Source: Bacteroidales bacterium | GTDB lineage: Bacteria; Bacteroidota; Bacteroidia; Bacteroidales; UBA932 | Assembly (NCBI GenBank): GCA_017454905.1 | Contig: JAFTCB010000054.1 | Location: forward strand, 31,828 to 95,827 | Reading direction: 5' to 3' | Length of the DNA stretch: 64,000 nt | Shown: positions 43,414-53,156 of the stretch, one piece after another | Layout of the letters: each line of letters begins with the position of its first letter | Position numbering within the stretch: the stretch's first letter is position 1 | The notes under the pieces: generated by a model | Told to the model about the DNA's origin: nothing | Database searches by the model: none | The model's input: only the letters and a program-made list of their open reading frames with translations | Program-made: the position numbers and the translations under genes

Positions 43414-44904
43414 ATGAAGAAGATTCTTTCCTTGCTTGGAGGCCTGGCGCTGCTGTGCGGCGCTGGGTGCTCCGCGCCCGGCCTGCAGGAGTCGCAGGAG
43501 CCGCAGCGGCCGCGCGTGATCGTGACAACGGACGGCGAGATCGACGACGAATGCTCGCTCGTGCGCTTCCTGCTCTACTGCAACGATTGGGACGTGGAGG
43601 CCATCATCACCAGCAGTTCGCAATACCACTGGCGCGGTCACAAGTGGGCGGGCGACGACTGGATGGACACCGTGATGGGCGCATACGCCCAGGTGTATCC
43701 CAACCTGGTGAAGCACGACGCCCGCTACCCCTCGCCGGAGTTCCTGCGGGAGCGCAGCTATCTGGGCAATGTGGACGCGGAAGGGGAGATGGAGCAGGTC
43801 ACCCCGGGCTCGCAGCGCATCGTGGAGGTCCTGCTGGACGACAGCGACCCGCGTCCGGTCTGGATCCAGGCCTGGGGCGGGGTGAACACGCTCGCCCGCG
43901 CCCTCAAGACCATCGAGGAGGAGCATCCCGAGCGGATGCAGGAGGTGGCGGACCGCCTGCGCCTCTACAACATCTGGGAGCAGGACTCCACTTACCAGAG
44001 CTACATCCGGCCGCATTGGGAGGCGCTCGGGATGCTGGTCATCATCAGCGACCAGTTCGAAGCCATCGCCTACCGCTGGCATACGGCCCAGCCGAAGGAG
44101 AACTGGCCCTGGCTGGAGAGCGCCTGGATGCGGAAATGGATCCTCGGCGTGGGGCCGCTCGGCGCCACCTACCGGGCCTGCGTGGAAGGGGAGTGGTTCA
44201 ATCCTACGAATGTCTCCGGCATCCGGCAGACCGACGCTTCCTTCCCCGTCGTGGAAGGGGATTTCCGCTCGGAAGGGGATTCGCCTTCCTATATGTACGT
44301 CATTCCGACCGGGATGAATGACCCGGAGCACCCCGACTGGGGAAGCTGGGGCGGACGCTATACGCGTGTCCGAGGAAATGTGTGGATGGATCCGGTGCCG
44401 GACAGCACCTGGACGTATCCCGAAGGCCGCATCTCCAGCGCCAACACCTGGGGGCGGCTGACGCTGAAAGGGGTGATCCCGGCCACGGAAGCTCAGGTGG
44501 CGGCCTATTTCCGGCCGATGGCCCGCTGGACACAGGCCTTCCAGAACGACTTTGCGGCCCGCATGAGCTGGACCGTCCTGTCGCCGGAGGAAGCGAACCA
44601 CCAGCCTGCCGTACAGCTGGAAACACCCTTCATGAATACGGCGAAGCCGGGGGAGAGCGTCACCGTCCGCGTGGCGGCGACCGATCCCGACGGTGATGCG
44701 CTGACCCTCCGCTGGTGGCAGTACCGGGAGGCCGGCACCTGCCCGCTGGAGGCGGAGATCGCCGCGCCCGGACAGGCCGAGGCCCGGATCACCGTGCCCG
44801 AGGAAGCCACCCCCGGCACCACGCTCCACTTAATCTGCGAGGTCACGGACAACGGCGAACCCGCCTTGACCCGCTATGCCCGGACAATCATAACGGTCAA
44901 ATAA
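43414..44904 (+). CDS. DUF1593 lipoprotein (nucleoside hydrolase-like fold)
   Basis: 496 residues with a lipoprotein signal (GGLALLCGAGC). The first 300 residues are a DUF1593 / nucleoside hydrolase-like domain: RVIVTTDGEIDDECSLVRFL supplies the acidic metal-site pattern, and VWIQAWGGVNTLARAL the conserved middle motif. The C-terminal part from about residue 400 is an Ig-like beta-sandwich (VTVRVAATDPDGDALTLRWW, TTLHLICEVTDNG). Members are found in polysaccharide-degrading Bacteroidota; activity is unclear, but its place beside two nucleoside hydrolases and GH36/GH3 suggests glycoside or nucleoside breakdown at the surface. Confidence 0.88.
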   Translation: MKKILSLLGGLALLCGAGCSAPGLQESQEPQRPRVIVTTDGEIDDECSLVRFLLYCNDWDVEAIITSSSQYHWRGHKWAGDDWMDTVMGAYAQVYPNLVKHDARYPSPEFLRERSYLGNVDAEGEMEQVTPGSQRIVEVLLDDSDPRPVWIQAWGGVNTLARALKTIEEEHPERMQEVADRLRLYNIWEQDSTYQSYIRPHWEALGMLVIISDQFEAIAYRWHTAQPKENWPWLESAWMRKWILGVGPLGATYRACVEGEWFNPTNVSGIRQTDASFPVVEGDFRSEGDSPSYMYVIPTGMNDPEHPDWGSWGGRYTRVRGNVWMDPVPDSTWTYPEGRISSANTWGRLTLKGVIPATEAQVAAYFRPMARWTQAFQNDFAARMSWTVLSPEEANHQPAVQLETPFMNTAKPGESVTVRVAATDPDGDALTLRWWQYREAGTCPLEAEIAAPGQAEARITVPEEATPGTTLHLICEVTDNGEPALTRYARTIITVK

Positions 44905-44935
44905 TAAAACATCCTGTTCATCGCAAAAAAAACGT

Positions 44936-44943
44936 TATCTTTA
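44936..44943 (+). promoter_or_regulatory. -7 box of the GH36 gene
   Basis: TATCTTTA, 20 bp before the GH36 start and 31 bp after the DUF1593 stop; one mismatch from consensus. No convincing -33 box. Confidence 0.45.
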
Positions 44944-44963
44944 CAGAAAACCCAACCTTTGCG

Positions 44964-47162
44964 ATGAACAGGATACTTCTATTCCTTGCCTCCCTGGCGG
45001 CCCTGCTGGCCCCTTCCGGACTGCTGCATGCCGGGTCGGACCCGGTGATCGCCGTGGAGACTTCCTCGACCAGCCTGGTCTTTGCGGTCCGCGACAACGG
45101 TGCCGTCTATCAGATGTATTACGGTCCCCGGATGGCGGCGGACGAGTTTGCCGCCGTGCCCATCCGCGACGGTCGCTACACCCCCGGGGTCTCCCAGGCC
45201 TACCCGGCCACGGGCGGCCGCTTCCTGGGGGAGCCGGCCCTGCACCTGCGCTACGCGGACGGCACGCACAACACCGAACTGGTGTATGATTCGCACACGG
45301 TGAGCCGCCGGCAGGGCACGGTCACGACCGCCATCCTGCTGAAAGACCCGCTCCGCAAAGTGGCGGTGCGCCTGGTCTTCGACGCCTACCCGGCGGAAGA
45401 TGTGATCGTGGAGCACACGGAGATCCTCAACGAAGGGACGCAGCCGCTGCGGATGCTCGATTATGCCTCCGGAGCACTGTCCCTGCGCGCGGACAGCTAC
45501 CTGCTCTCGCACGTCCACGGCTCCTGGGCGCAGGAAATGAAGCTGGAATCCGAGCCGCTCGGCAAAGGCGTGAAGGTGCTCGAGTCCCGCCGCGGCACGC
45601 AGAACACCCAGTGCGCCAACCCCTCCTTCGTGCTCAGTCTCGGCACCTCCGAACTGCAGGAGAATGCCGGTGAGGTGGTAGCGGGCGCCCTGGCCTGGAG
45701 CGGCAATTACCGCCTGGCCTTCGAGCACGATGTCGAAGGCCGGCTCAACGTGATCTGCGGCATCAACCCCTTCGCCTCGGCCTGGCCGCTGGCCGCCGGG
45801 GAGGAGTTCCGTACGCCCGACATGATCTGGACCTACTCCTGCACCGGCGCAGGGACTGCCTCGCGCAACCTGCACCGCTGGGCGCGCCGCTACGGCCTGT
45901 ACAGCCGGGGCGCGGTCAACCCCATCCTGCTCAACAGCTGGGAAGGGGCGTATTTCAGCTTCAACACCCAGACGCTGCTGCGGATGATCGACGATGCCGC
46001 CTCGATGGACCTGGAGATGTTCGTGCTGGACGACGGCTGGTTCGGCAACAAATACCCGCGCAACGACGCGGACGCCGGCCTGGGCGACTGGCAGGTCAAC
46101 CGCAAGAAGCTCCCGGAAGGCATCGACTACCTGGCCTCCTACGCCCACAAGAAGGGCCTCAAGTTCGGCATCTGGATGGAGCCGGAGATGGTCAACCCCC
46201 GTTCCGAACTGGCCGAGAAGCACCCGGAATGGGTGGTCCGCAGTCCGGGCCGGGAGATCTACATGGAGCGCGACCAGTGGGTGCTGGATCTGACCAATCC
46301 GCAGGTGCAGGACTTCGTGTTCGACGCCTTCGACGGCGTGATGAAGCTCTCGCCGTCCATCGACTACATCAAGTGGGACTGCAACCGCCCGGTCTTCTCC
46401 TTCGGCAGCGACGCCCTGGAGGACCAGGACAGGTTCTATGTGGCGTATTGCCAGGGATTATATAAGGTCATGGAGCGCATCCGGGCCCGATATCCCGACG
46501 TGCTGGTGCAGTGCTGCAGCGCCGGCGGGGCCCGCGTGGACTACGGGGCACTGAAGTATTTCAACGAAGTGTGGACCAGCGACGACACCGATGCGCTGGA
46601 GCGGGTCCGCATCCAGTACGCCACGAGCCTGATCTACCCGGCCTGCGTGATGGGGGACCACGTCTCCATCGTGCCGAACCACCAGAACGGCAACGTCACT
46701 CCGCTGAAGTTCCGCTTCGACGTGGCCTGTCAGGGCCGCCTCGGCCTGGAACTGCAGCCCAAGAACCTCTCCACGGAGGAAATGGCCCTGGTGCGCCGCT
46801 GCGTTGCCTCCTACAAGGGCTACCGGGACCTCGTCTTCGGCGGCGACCTCTACCGCCTCGGCTCGCCCTACGGGAGCGATTATTACGGGCAGCTGTACGT
46901 CAGCGAAGACCGCTCCCGCGCGGTGCTGTTCGTCTATTGCATCCGCTTCAACGCGATGGGCGTCGAAGGCCACCCGTTCCGGCTGCAGGGGCTCGACGCG
47001 GAGCGCCGCTACAAGGTCACCGAACTCAACGTGGACCGCTCCTGCTGGTGGGGCGACGGCGGCGTCTATACCGGTGCCTTCCTTGCGGGCGGGGCGTTCA
47101 ACCCTGCGATGGGCTCGCTCTACAGTTCGGCGGTATTCCTGTTGGAAGCCGAAGGGAAATGA
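44964..47162 (+). CDS. Secreted GH36 alpha-galactosidase
   Basis: 732 residues from ATG 44964 with signal peptide (MNRILLFLASLAALLAPSGL); an upstream in-frame extension overlaps the DUF1593 gene and is not family-like. It removes terminal alpha-galactose, as from raffinose-type sugars or galactomannan. N-terminal beta-supersandwich to about residue 310, then the TIM barrel: FVLDDGWFGNKYPRN, the nucleophile Asp472 in YIKWDCNRPV and acid/base Asp540 in VWTSDDTDALER. C-terminal beta-sheet domain is complete. It is followed 38 bp later by GH3 in the same direction. Confidence 0.95.
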   Translation: MNRILLFLASLAALLAPSGLLHAGSDPVIAVETSSTSLVFAVRDNGAVYQMYYGPRMAADEFAAVPIRDGRYTPGVSQAYPATGGRFLGEPALHLRYADGTHNTELVYDSHTVSRRQGTVTTAILLKDPLRKVAVRLVFDAYPAEDVIVEHTEILNEGTQPLRMLDYASGALSLRADSYLLSHVHGSWAQEMKLESEPLGKGVKVLESRRGTQNTQCANPSFVLSLGTSELQENAGEVVAGALAWSGNYRLAFEHDVEGRLNVICGINPFASAWPLAAGEEFRTPDMIWTYSCTGAGTASRNLHRWARRYGLYSRGAVNPILLNSWEGAYFSFNTQTLLRMIDDAASMDLEMFVLDDGWFGNKYPRNDADAGLGDWQVNRKKLPEGIDYLASYAHKKGLKFGIWMEPEMVNPRSELAEKHPEWVVRSPGREIYMERDQWVLDLTNPQVQDFVFDAFDGVMKLSPSIDYIKWDCNRPVFSFGSDALEDQDRFYVAYCQGLYKVMERIRARYPDVLVQCCSAGGARVDYGALKYFNEVWTSDDTDALERVRIQYATSLIYPACVMGDHVSIVPNHQNGNVTPLKFRFDVACQGRLGLELQPKNLSTEEMALVRRCVASYKGYRDLVFGGDLYRLGSPYGSDYYGQLYVSEDRSRAVLFVYCIRFNAMGVEGHPFRLQGLDAERRYKVTELNVDRSCWWGDGGVYTGAFLAGGAFNPAMGSLYSSAVFLLEAEGK

Positions 47163-47171
47163 TTATCTTTG
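47142..47171 (+). promoter_or_regulatory. Promoter of the GH3 gene
   Basis: TTG at 47142-47144 and TATCTTTG at 47164-47171, spaced 19 bp. The -33 box is inside the GH36 gene end; the GH3 start is 29 bp after the -7 box. Confidence 0.7.
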
Positions 47172-47200
47172 TGAACAAACACTTTAACTGATAGTATCCC

Positions 47201-49519
47201 ATGAAAAAAACCTTCCTGATGGCCGCTGCCGGACTGATGACCCTGTCCGCCCTGGCCCAGCCGCAGCTCCGCAAGGACAACATCGATGAAGTCCTCGGCG
47301 CCATGACCCTTCAAGAGAAAGCGACCCTGCTGGTCGGCGGCGCCCGCGCCGCAGTGGTCAACGGCGTCACTTCCGGTCTGATCAACGAGGTGCCCGGCGC
47401 AGCCGGCAACACCCGCCCGATCGCCCGCCTCGGCATCCCGGGGACCGTGCTGGCCGACGGCCCTGCCGGCCTGCGGATCAGCCCGACCCGCCCGGGTACT
47501 TCACAGACCTTCTATTGCACCGGTTTCCCTGTGGGGACGCTGCTCGCCAGCTCCTGGGACACCGCCCTCGTGGAGGAAGTCACCACCGCCATGGGCAATG
47601 AGGTCCGTGAATACGGCGTGGACGTGCTCCTCGCCCCGGGCATGAATATCCACCGCAACCCGCTCTGCGGCCGCAATTTCGAGTATTTCTCCGAGGATCC
47701 GCTCCTCTCCGGCAAGATGGCCGCCGCCTATGTGCGCGGCATCCAGAGCAACGGCGTGGGCACCTCCATCAAACACTTCGCGGCCAACAACCAGGAGACC
47801 AACCGCAATGAGAATGACGCCCGCATCAGCGAGCGCGCCCTGCGCGAGATCTACCTCAAGAACTTCGAGATCGCCGTCAAGGAAGGCGCACCCTGGACGG
47901 TGATGTCCTCCTACAACCAGATCAACGGCGAGTACACCCAGCAGAAGAAGGACCTGCTCACCACCGTGCTGCGTGACGAGTGGGGCTATAAGGGCATCGT
48001 GATGACCGACTGGGGCAACAAGGCCGGCACCGTCAAGTCCGCTTGGTCCGGCAATGACCTCATGGAGCCGGGCAACCAGAACGAGATCGACCGCATCATC
48101 ACGGGCGTCAAGGACGGCAGCCTTGACATCAAGGACGTGGACCGCAATGTCCGCCGCATGCTCGAGTACATCGTCCGCACTCCCGCTTTCGCGAAATATA
48201 AGTATTCCAACAAGCCCGACCTCACCGCCCATGCCGCCGTGGCCCGCCGCGCTGCCGGCGAGGCGATGGTCCTGCTGCGCAACGAGAAAGCCACCCTCCC
48301 GCTGAAGGGCAATGAGAAAGTGGCTCTCTACGGCATCTCCGCCATCGATTTCGTCGCGGGCGGCACCGGCTCCGGCGACGTCAACAAGGCCTATGTTGTC
48401 AATATGGAAGACGCCATGGCCAATGCCGGCTTCACCCTGGACAAGAACCTCATCGACTACTACAAGGCGTTTGCCTCTTTTGACAAGGCACAGACTGCGC
48501 TGAACGGCACCGGCAATGACTGGTTCCGCCGCCGCAAGCTCGCCGAGATCGCCATTCCTGCCAATGTCATCCAGAACGAGGCGAAGACCAATGACCTGGC
48601 CGTCATCGTCCTCGGCCGCAACGCCGGCGAGGGCGCCGACCGCACGATGATGGACGACTTCGAGCTCACCGCCATCGAGCGCGAACTCCTGCAGAACGTC
48701 AGCGCCGCCTACCACGCCGAGGAAAAGAAGGTCGTGGTCGTGCTCAATATCGGCGGCGTGATCGAGACCAACTCCTGGAAGAACCTCGTGGACGCCATCC
48801 TGCTGCCCTGGTCACCGGGCCAGGAGGGCGCCAACGCCGTGGCCGACGTGCTCACCGGCAAGGTCAACCCTTCCGGCAAGCTCCCGATGACCTTCCCGAT
48901 GGGCTTCATGGACCACCCGTCCTCCGTCAACTTCCCGTACGCCCGTATCCAGAACACCGGCCGCGGTCCGCGCGTACCGGTCAAGGACGTGGATTATACG
49001 GAGTATGAAGAAGGCATCTGGGTCGGCTACCGCTGGTTCAGCACCGTCGGCAAGGAAGTCTCCTATCCCTTCGGCTTCGGCCTGAGCTACACCAGCTTCG
49101 CCTACGGCAAACCGGTCGTGAAGGCCACCGCCGACGGCTTCGAGGCCAGCGTGACCGTGACCAACACGGGCTCCGTGGCCGGTAAGGAGGTCGTCGAACT
49201 CTACGTAACCGCCCCCGAGGCCGGTCTCTCCAAGCCCGCCTGCGAACTCAAGGCCTTTGCCAAGACCCGCAGCCTGAAGCCGGGCGAGAGCCAGACCCTC
49301 ACCATGAAGGTGGACAACTACTCCCTCGCCTCCTTCAACGAAGCGGATTCCGCCTGGGAAGCCCCGGCCGGCAACTACACCGTCCGCTTCGGCGCCAGCG
49401 TCCAGGATGTCCGCGCCCAGGCCGCCTATGTCCTCAAGAAGGCGCAGGCCTGGCCGGTGCACGACCTGTTCGAGCTGAACCAGCCCCTGCAGGAGATCAC
49501 CGTCGTCCGGAAAAAATAG
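47201..49519 (+). CDS. Secreted GH3 beta-glucosidase-type enzyme
   Basis: 772 residues with signal peptide (MKKTFLMAAAGLMTLSALA). Domain 1 holds LAPGMNIHRNPLCGRNFEYF, TSIKHFAANNQETNR and the nucleophile Asp270 in GIVMTDWGNKAG. Domain 2 is the alpha/beta sandwich (RAAGEAMVLLRNEKATLPLK, LLPWSPGQEGANAVADVLTG). The C-terminal fibronectin-III-like domain is seen in YPFGFGLSYTSFAYG and KEVVELYVTAP. It hydrolyses terminal beta-glucosides or xylosides in the periplasm. Highly biased codons suggest good expression. Convergent with the DUF4249 gene, two bases apart. Confidence 0.95.
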   Translation: MKKTFLMAAAGLMTLSALAQPQLRKDNIDEVLGAMTLQEKATLLVGGARAAVVNGVTSGLINEVPGAAGNTRPIARLGIPGTVLADGPAGLRISPTRPGTSQTFYCTGFPVGTLLASSWDTALVEEVTTAMGNEVREYGVDVLLAPGMNIHRNPLCGRNFEYFSEDPLLSGKMAAAYVRGIQSNGVGTSIKHFAANNQETNRNENDARISERALREIYLKNFEIAVKEGAPWTVMSSYNQINGEYTQQKKDLLTTVLRDEWGYKGIVMTDWGNKAGTVKSAWSGNDLMEPGNQNEIDRIITGVKDGSLDIKDVDRNVRRMLEYIVRTPAFAKYKYSNKPDLTAHAAVARRAAGEAMVLLRNEKATLPLKGNEKVALYGISAIDFVAGGTGSGDVNKAYVVNMEDAMANAGFTLDKNLIDYYKAFASFDKAQTALNGTGNDWFRRRKLAEIAIPANVIQNEAKTNDLAVIVLGRNAGEGADRTMMDDFELTAIERELLQNVSAAYHAEEKKVVVVLNIGGVIETNSWKNLVDAILLPWSPGQEGANAVADVLTGKVNPSGKLPMTFPMGFMDHPSSVNFPYARIQNTGRGPRVPVKDVDYTEYEEGIWVGYRWFSTVGKEVSYPFGFGLSYTSFAYGKPVVKATADGFEASVTVTNTGSVAGKEVVELYVTAPEAGLSKPACELKAFAKTRSLKPGESQTLTMKVDNYSLASFNEADSAWEAPAGNYTVRFGASVQDVRAQAAYVLKKAQAWPVHDLFELNQPLQEITVVRKK

Positions 49520-49521
49520 CG

Positions 49522-50502
49522 CTACTCCAGTTCCGGAAGCGCCAGGCTGATGCCGGAGGCGGACGCGATGCTGACGAAGCCGAGTCCGCCTTCGACGTTG
49601 GTGGGGAAGGTGACGGGCTCCGTGAGGAAAGCGCCGTCGAATCCCCACACCTCCCCTGCGTTGAGGGCATTGAGGTAGCTGTATTCCTCGAGCGAGAGCG
49701 TCATCAGGCTCAATTGCAGGGCCGGGTGGGTGGAAGTCTCCCAATTCTGCCGGACAAAGCGGATGTTGTTCTTGGGGACATGGATCTCCACTTCGCCCGT
49801 GCCATCGGCAAATTGCCTGTCGGAAAACGAACAGAAAGCATTCTTGGGCGTCTGTCCGATGTCGAGGGCGTCCGAACTCTTGTAGCCGTCGTTGAGGATC
49901 GGGTCCCGGGAGAAGCCGAAACGGATGGAGTGGTGACCGCTGTCCGCCGCCAGGTCCACGCACAGGCGGTACCAGTTCTGCTCTCCCGGGCGGTCCTCCA
50001 GCCGGAGCCGGCAGACGAGGGTTTCGGTGTATTCCGCACCGTAGGAAGTGTAGTAAACCGTGTAAGGGGAGACCGGGATGGAGAGCGTGTCCGCGGCGGC
50101 GATCCGGGCCGTTTGGGGCGCCCGGACCGTGGCCCGGGCGTGCAGCGCCCCGGCGGAGGCTTCCAGACGCACTTCATCGCCGGGCCGGATGTCGGCATCG
50201 AAGAGGTACTCGGTCGCATAATGATACCCCAGGTAGAAGGAGACGCTGATGCTGTCTTCCGGACAGCGCCGGGCCCGGGTGACGAATTCCCCGTTGACAT
50301 AGCAATCCACTTCTCCGTCCGGCAACGGCTCGACCAGATTGATGAATCCGCGGGACAGGAAGACGGAATGGCATGTCTCGTCCGTGCGCAGCTGTGCGTT
50401 CATGATGATCATCTCCGGCTGCTGCCCGGCCGTGTAGTCAAGCGGATTGGTGCAGGCGGCCAGGGCGGGAAGGAGGAAAAGCAGGGCTTTCAGGTTTTTC
50501 AT
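49522..50502 (-). CDS. DUF4249 lipoprotein
   Basis: 326 residues with lipoprotein signal (LLFLLPALAAC). The N-terminal part has the DUF4249 pattern (MIIMNAQLRTDETCHSVFLS, DGEVDCYVNGEFV, ADIRPGDEVRLEA) and the C-terminal part the typical DALDIGQTPKNAFCSFSDRQ stretch. Members are outer-membrane-associated lipoproteins always found next to a FecA-like TonB receptor, and the gene starts five bases after the receptor stop here. It probably works with the receptor in binding its ligand. Confidence 0.88.
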   Translation of the reverse strand: MKNLKALLFLLPALAACTNPLDYTAGQQPEMIIMNAQLRTDETCHSVFLSRGFINLVEPLPDGEVDCYVNGEFVTRARRCPEDSISVSFYLGYHYATEYLFDADIRPGDEVRLEASAGALHARATVRAPQTARIAAADTLSIPVSPYTVYYTSYGAEYTETLVCRLRLEDRPGEQNWYRLCVDLAADSGHHSIRFGFSRDPILNDGYKSSDALDIGQTPKNAFCSFSDRQFADGTGEVEIHVPKNNIRFVRQNWETSTHPALQLSLMTLSLEEYSYLNALNAGEVWGFDGAFLTEPVTFPTNVEGGLGFVSIASASGISLALPELE

Positions 50503-50507
50503 AGCGG

Positions 50508-53147
50508 TCAGAAATTGAGGGTGTAACTGAAGGACGGGAGGATGGGCAGGACCGTGATCTTGTTGAGCTGGATCCTGTCGGAAGTGCTGTAATAGAGCGA
50601 ACTGAGTTGCGAGCCTGTCATGACGAAATTGGGATTCATGGCGTTGTAGGCGTTGTACACGCTGATGTTCCAGACCACTTCATTGCCCCTCCGGGTCGTG
50701 TGGCGCAGGTTCACGCCGAGGTTGAGCCGGTGGGTCGGGGGCAGGCGGTAGTTGTTGCGGCTGCCGATGTTGTCGGCGGAGCGGATGTAGCGCTCGAAAC
50801 GGTCGCTGTCCGGCACCAGGATGGCCGTCGTCCGCGTTGGGAGCGTCATGGTCCCGCCCGTGGCGAGAATCCAGGAGGCGGACAGGTCGACCTTTTCCGA
50901 GAAGCGGTGGCTGACCACCAGGTTGACGCTGTGCCGGCGGTCATATTTATAAGGGAAGGGGCGGCCCATGTTGATGGACCCGTCCGGGAACCAGCGGTCG
51001 CTCTTGGCGAGCGTATACGAGATCCAGCCGGTCGTCTTTCCGGAGGTCTTCCGGACGAAGAACTCCACCCCGCGGGAGCGTCCGCGTCCCATTTCCACCT
51101 GGGTCTCCCATTCATCGGAATTGGCCAGGAAGATGACGCCCTGCTTGTATTCCAGCAGATTGTACATCTCCTTCCAATAGCCCTCGAGGGAGAACTGCCA
51201 GCCCGGAAGGCCGTCGTAGTACAGCCCCAGGGAGAACTGGTCGGAAGTGACCGGCCGGATGTCCTTCGTGATCGGGACCCAGAGGTCCAGGGGCAGGGCG
51301 ACCGTCGTGCTGGAGAGCAGGTGGACGTATTGCGCCATGCGTGCATAGCCGGCCTTGAAGGCCAGCCCGTTGTCCAGGGCAATCCGGGCGGAGACGCGCG
51401 GCTGGAGAGAAAGGTAATCCTGGCCCTGGGTATGGAACCAGGACACCCGCAGGCCGGGATCCAGGCTCACGTGGGCGCCCAGGCTCAGGTTGTCCTCCAG
51501 GTAGAGGGAGGCCTCGCTGCCGGGATACCTTTTGCCCAGGACGTACTCCTGCGGCTGCGAGATCGTGCCGTCGCCGCTGAGGGTCGAGATCTGCTCCGGA
51601 TAGAAGCGGTGCAGGAGGAACTCCGCCCCGAACTTGACCAGGTGCGCGGGCGAAGGGGTCCAGTCGAAATCGGTCCGGGCGCCGAAGTCCCGGATGCCGG
51701 AGCGGTAGCTCAGGGAGAAGGCGTCGGAACTCGTCACTCCCTCCCGCGTGGTCGTGCTCTCGCGGGCGACGTCCGCCAGCATGCGGAAGCGGTTGTATGA
51801 CAGGGTCGTGTTGGCGAAGAGCCGGGGGTTGAAGATATGGTTCCAGCGCAGGGAGGCCACCGTGTTGCCCCAGGCCAGGCTGAGGTCCCGCTCGCTGGCC
51901 TGGTCCGTGGCCGTGATCCCCTCACCGCCCATGCTGACCTGGTCCTGCTCGCTGAAGCCGCCCCGGTCCGCCCCGTGATAGACGCCCAGGTAAAGGCGGT
52001 CCCGCGGCCCGGCCTGCCAGCTGAGCTTGCCGTTGAGATCATAGAAATAGTAGCCGTAGTATCTGTCCTTCAGGAACAGCCGCAGGAGCGGGTCCGCGAG
52101 GATGGAATGCAGGCCCCGGGCGCTCAGGGAATAGCTGAGCCGGTCCTTGACCAGCGGGCCCTCCAGGTGGAATTTGTCATTGAGCAGGCCGACCGTCAGC
52201 GAGCCGTGCGTCTCCTTGCGGTTGCCGTCGTTGGTGCGGATGTCCACGATGCTGGAGATGCGCCCGCCGTAACGGGCCGGGAAGGCCCCCTTGTAGAGCG
52301 TGACGTCCTTGACGGCCTCCGGCTGGAAGATGGAGAAGATGCCCAGCATGTGGTCCATGTTGTAGATGGGCACACCATCCAGCAGGACGAGGTTCTCTTC
52401 CGGTCCGCCCCCGCGCACATGCAGGCCCGAGAAGCCCTCGAAGCCGCCCTGCACGCCCGGCAGCAACTGCATGGCCTTGATCACGTCCGCTTCCCCGAAC
52501 AGGGCGGGCGTGTTGCGGATCTGCTCGACCGGGACCTCGAGCGAACCGGCATAGACCGACTGCAGGCCTGCATCCTTGCGGTCCACGATGCGGGCGGCCG
52601 TCAGCTCATTGTTTGCAGTCAGGGCGACATCCAGCGTCGTGTCCCGCTGCAGGTCGAAGGTGAAATCCTGCCGGTCGAAGCCGAGATGCGAGACGCCGAC
52701 GGCGTTGACGCCGGCAGGCAGGGTGAGGGAGTAGAACCCGAATTCGTTGGTCACGGTGCCGAGCGTCCCGGAGAGGATGCCGGCCCCGATCAGGGTTTCG
52801 CCGGAGGCGGCGTCCGTGATGTGGCCGCTGAGCGTGACGCGCCGGATGCGCGGAGCCGCCGGGCGGACAGGGGCCGCCTTCAGCACCACGCTCCGGCCGC
52901 GGACCTGCCAGCTGAGGCCCTTGCCGGAGAACGAACGCTCCAGCGCTTCCTCCAGCGGAAGGGTTGCAGACAGGAAAAGCGTGTCCGCCGGCTGCTCCAG
53001 GGCGGCGCTGAGCGCGGCGTCATAGACGAAACGGATGCCGTAGCGGTCCCGGAGCCGCTCCAGGCGGCCGGACAGGGACTCCTGCGCCGCGGCGCTGATG
53101 ACCGCAAGATGCAGTACGAGCAGGAAAATGCCGAGTATCTTTTTCAT
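50508..53147 (-). CDS. TonB-dependent receptor with STN domain
   Basis: 879 residues with signal peptide (MKKILGIFLLVLHLAVISAA). N-terminal STN/secretin-like domain (about residues 25-95, LRDRYGIRFVYDAALSAALE to GLSWQVRGRSVVLK), carboxypeptidase-regulatory-like domain (LSGHITDAASGETLIGAGIL), plug (DVIKAMQLLPGVQGGFEGFS, LHVRGGGPEENLVLLDGVPI) and a 22-strand-type barrel ending SFSYTLNF with terminal Phe. The STN domain signals ligand occupancy to FecR, so this is a transducing receptor that controls its own operon. Ligand unknown (iron complexes, glycans or peptides are all possible). Confidence 0.92.
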   Translation of the reverse strand: MKKILGIFLLVLHLAVISAAAQESLSGRLERLRDRYGIRFVYDAALSAALEQPADTLFLSATLPLEEALERSFSGKGLSWQVRGRSVVLKAAPVRPAAPRIRRVTLSGHITDAASGETLIGAGILSGTLGTVTNEFGFYSLTLPAGVNAVGVSHLGFDRQDFTFDLQRDTTLDVALTANNELTAARIVDRKDAGLQSVYAGSLEVPVEQIRNTPALFGEADVIKAMQLLPGVQGGFEGFSGLHVRGGGPEENLVLLDGVPIYNMDHMLGIFSIFQPEAVKDVTLYKGAFPARYGGRISSIVDIRTNDGNRKETHGSLTVGLLNDKFHLEGPLVKDRLSYSLSARGLHSILADPLLRLFLKDRYYGYYFYDLNGKLSWQAGPRDRLYLGVYHGADRGGFSEQDQVSMGGEGITATDQASERDLSLAWGNTVASLRWNHIFNPRLFANTTLSYNRFRMLADVARESTTTREGVTSSDAFSLSYRSGIRDFGARTDFDWTPSPAHLVKFGAEFLLHRFYPEQISTLSGDGTISQPQEYVLGKRYPGSEASLYLEDNLSLGAHVSLDPGLRVSWFHTQGQDYLSLQPRVSARIALDNGLAFKAGYARMAQYVHLLSSTTVALPLDLWVPITKDIRPVTSDQFSLGLYYDGLPGWQFSLEGYWKEMYNLLEYKQGVIFLANSDEWETQVEMGRGRSRGVEFFVRKTSGKTTGWISYTLAKSDRWFPDGSINMGRPFPYKYDRRHSVNLVVSHRFSEKVDLSASWILATGGTMTLPTRTTAILVPDSDRFERYIRSADNIGSRNNYRLPPTHRLNLGVNLRHTTRRGNEVVWNISVYNAYNAMNPNFVMTGSQLSSLYYSTSDRIQLNKITVLPILPSFSYTLNF

Positions 53148-53156
53148 AGTTGTCGT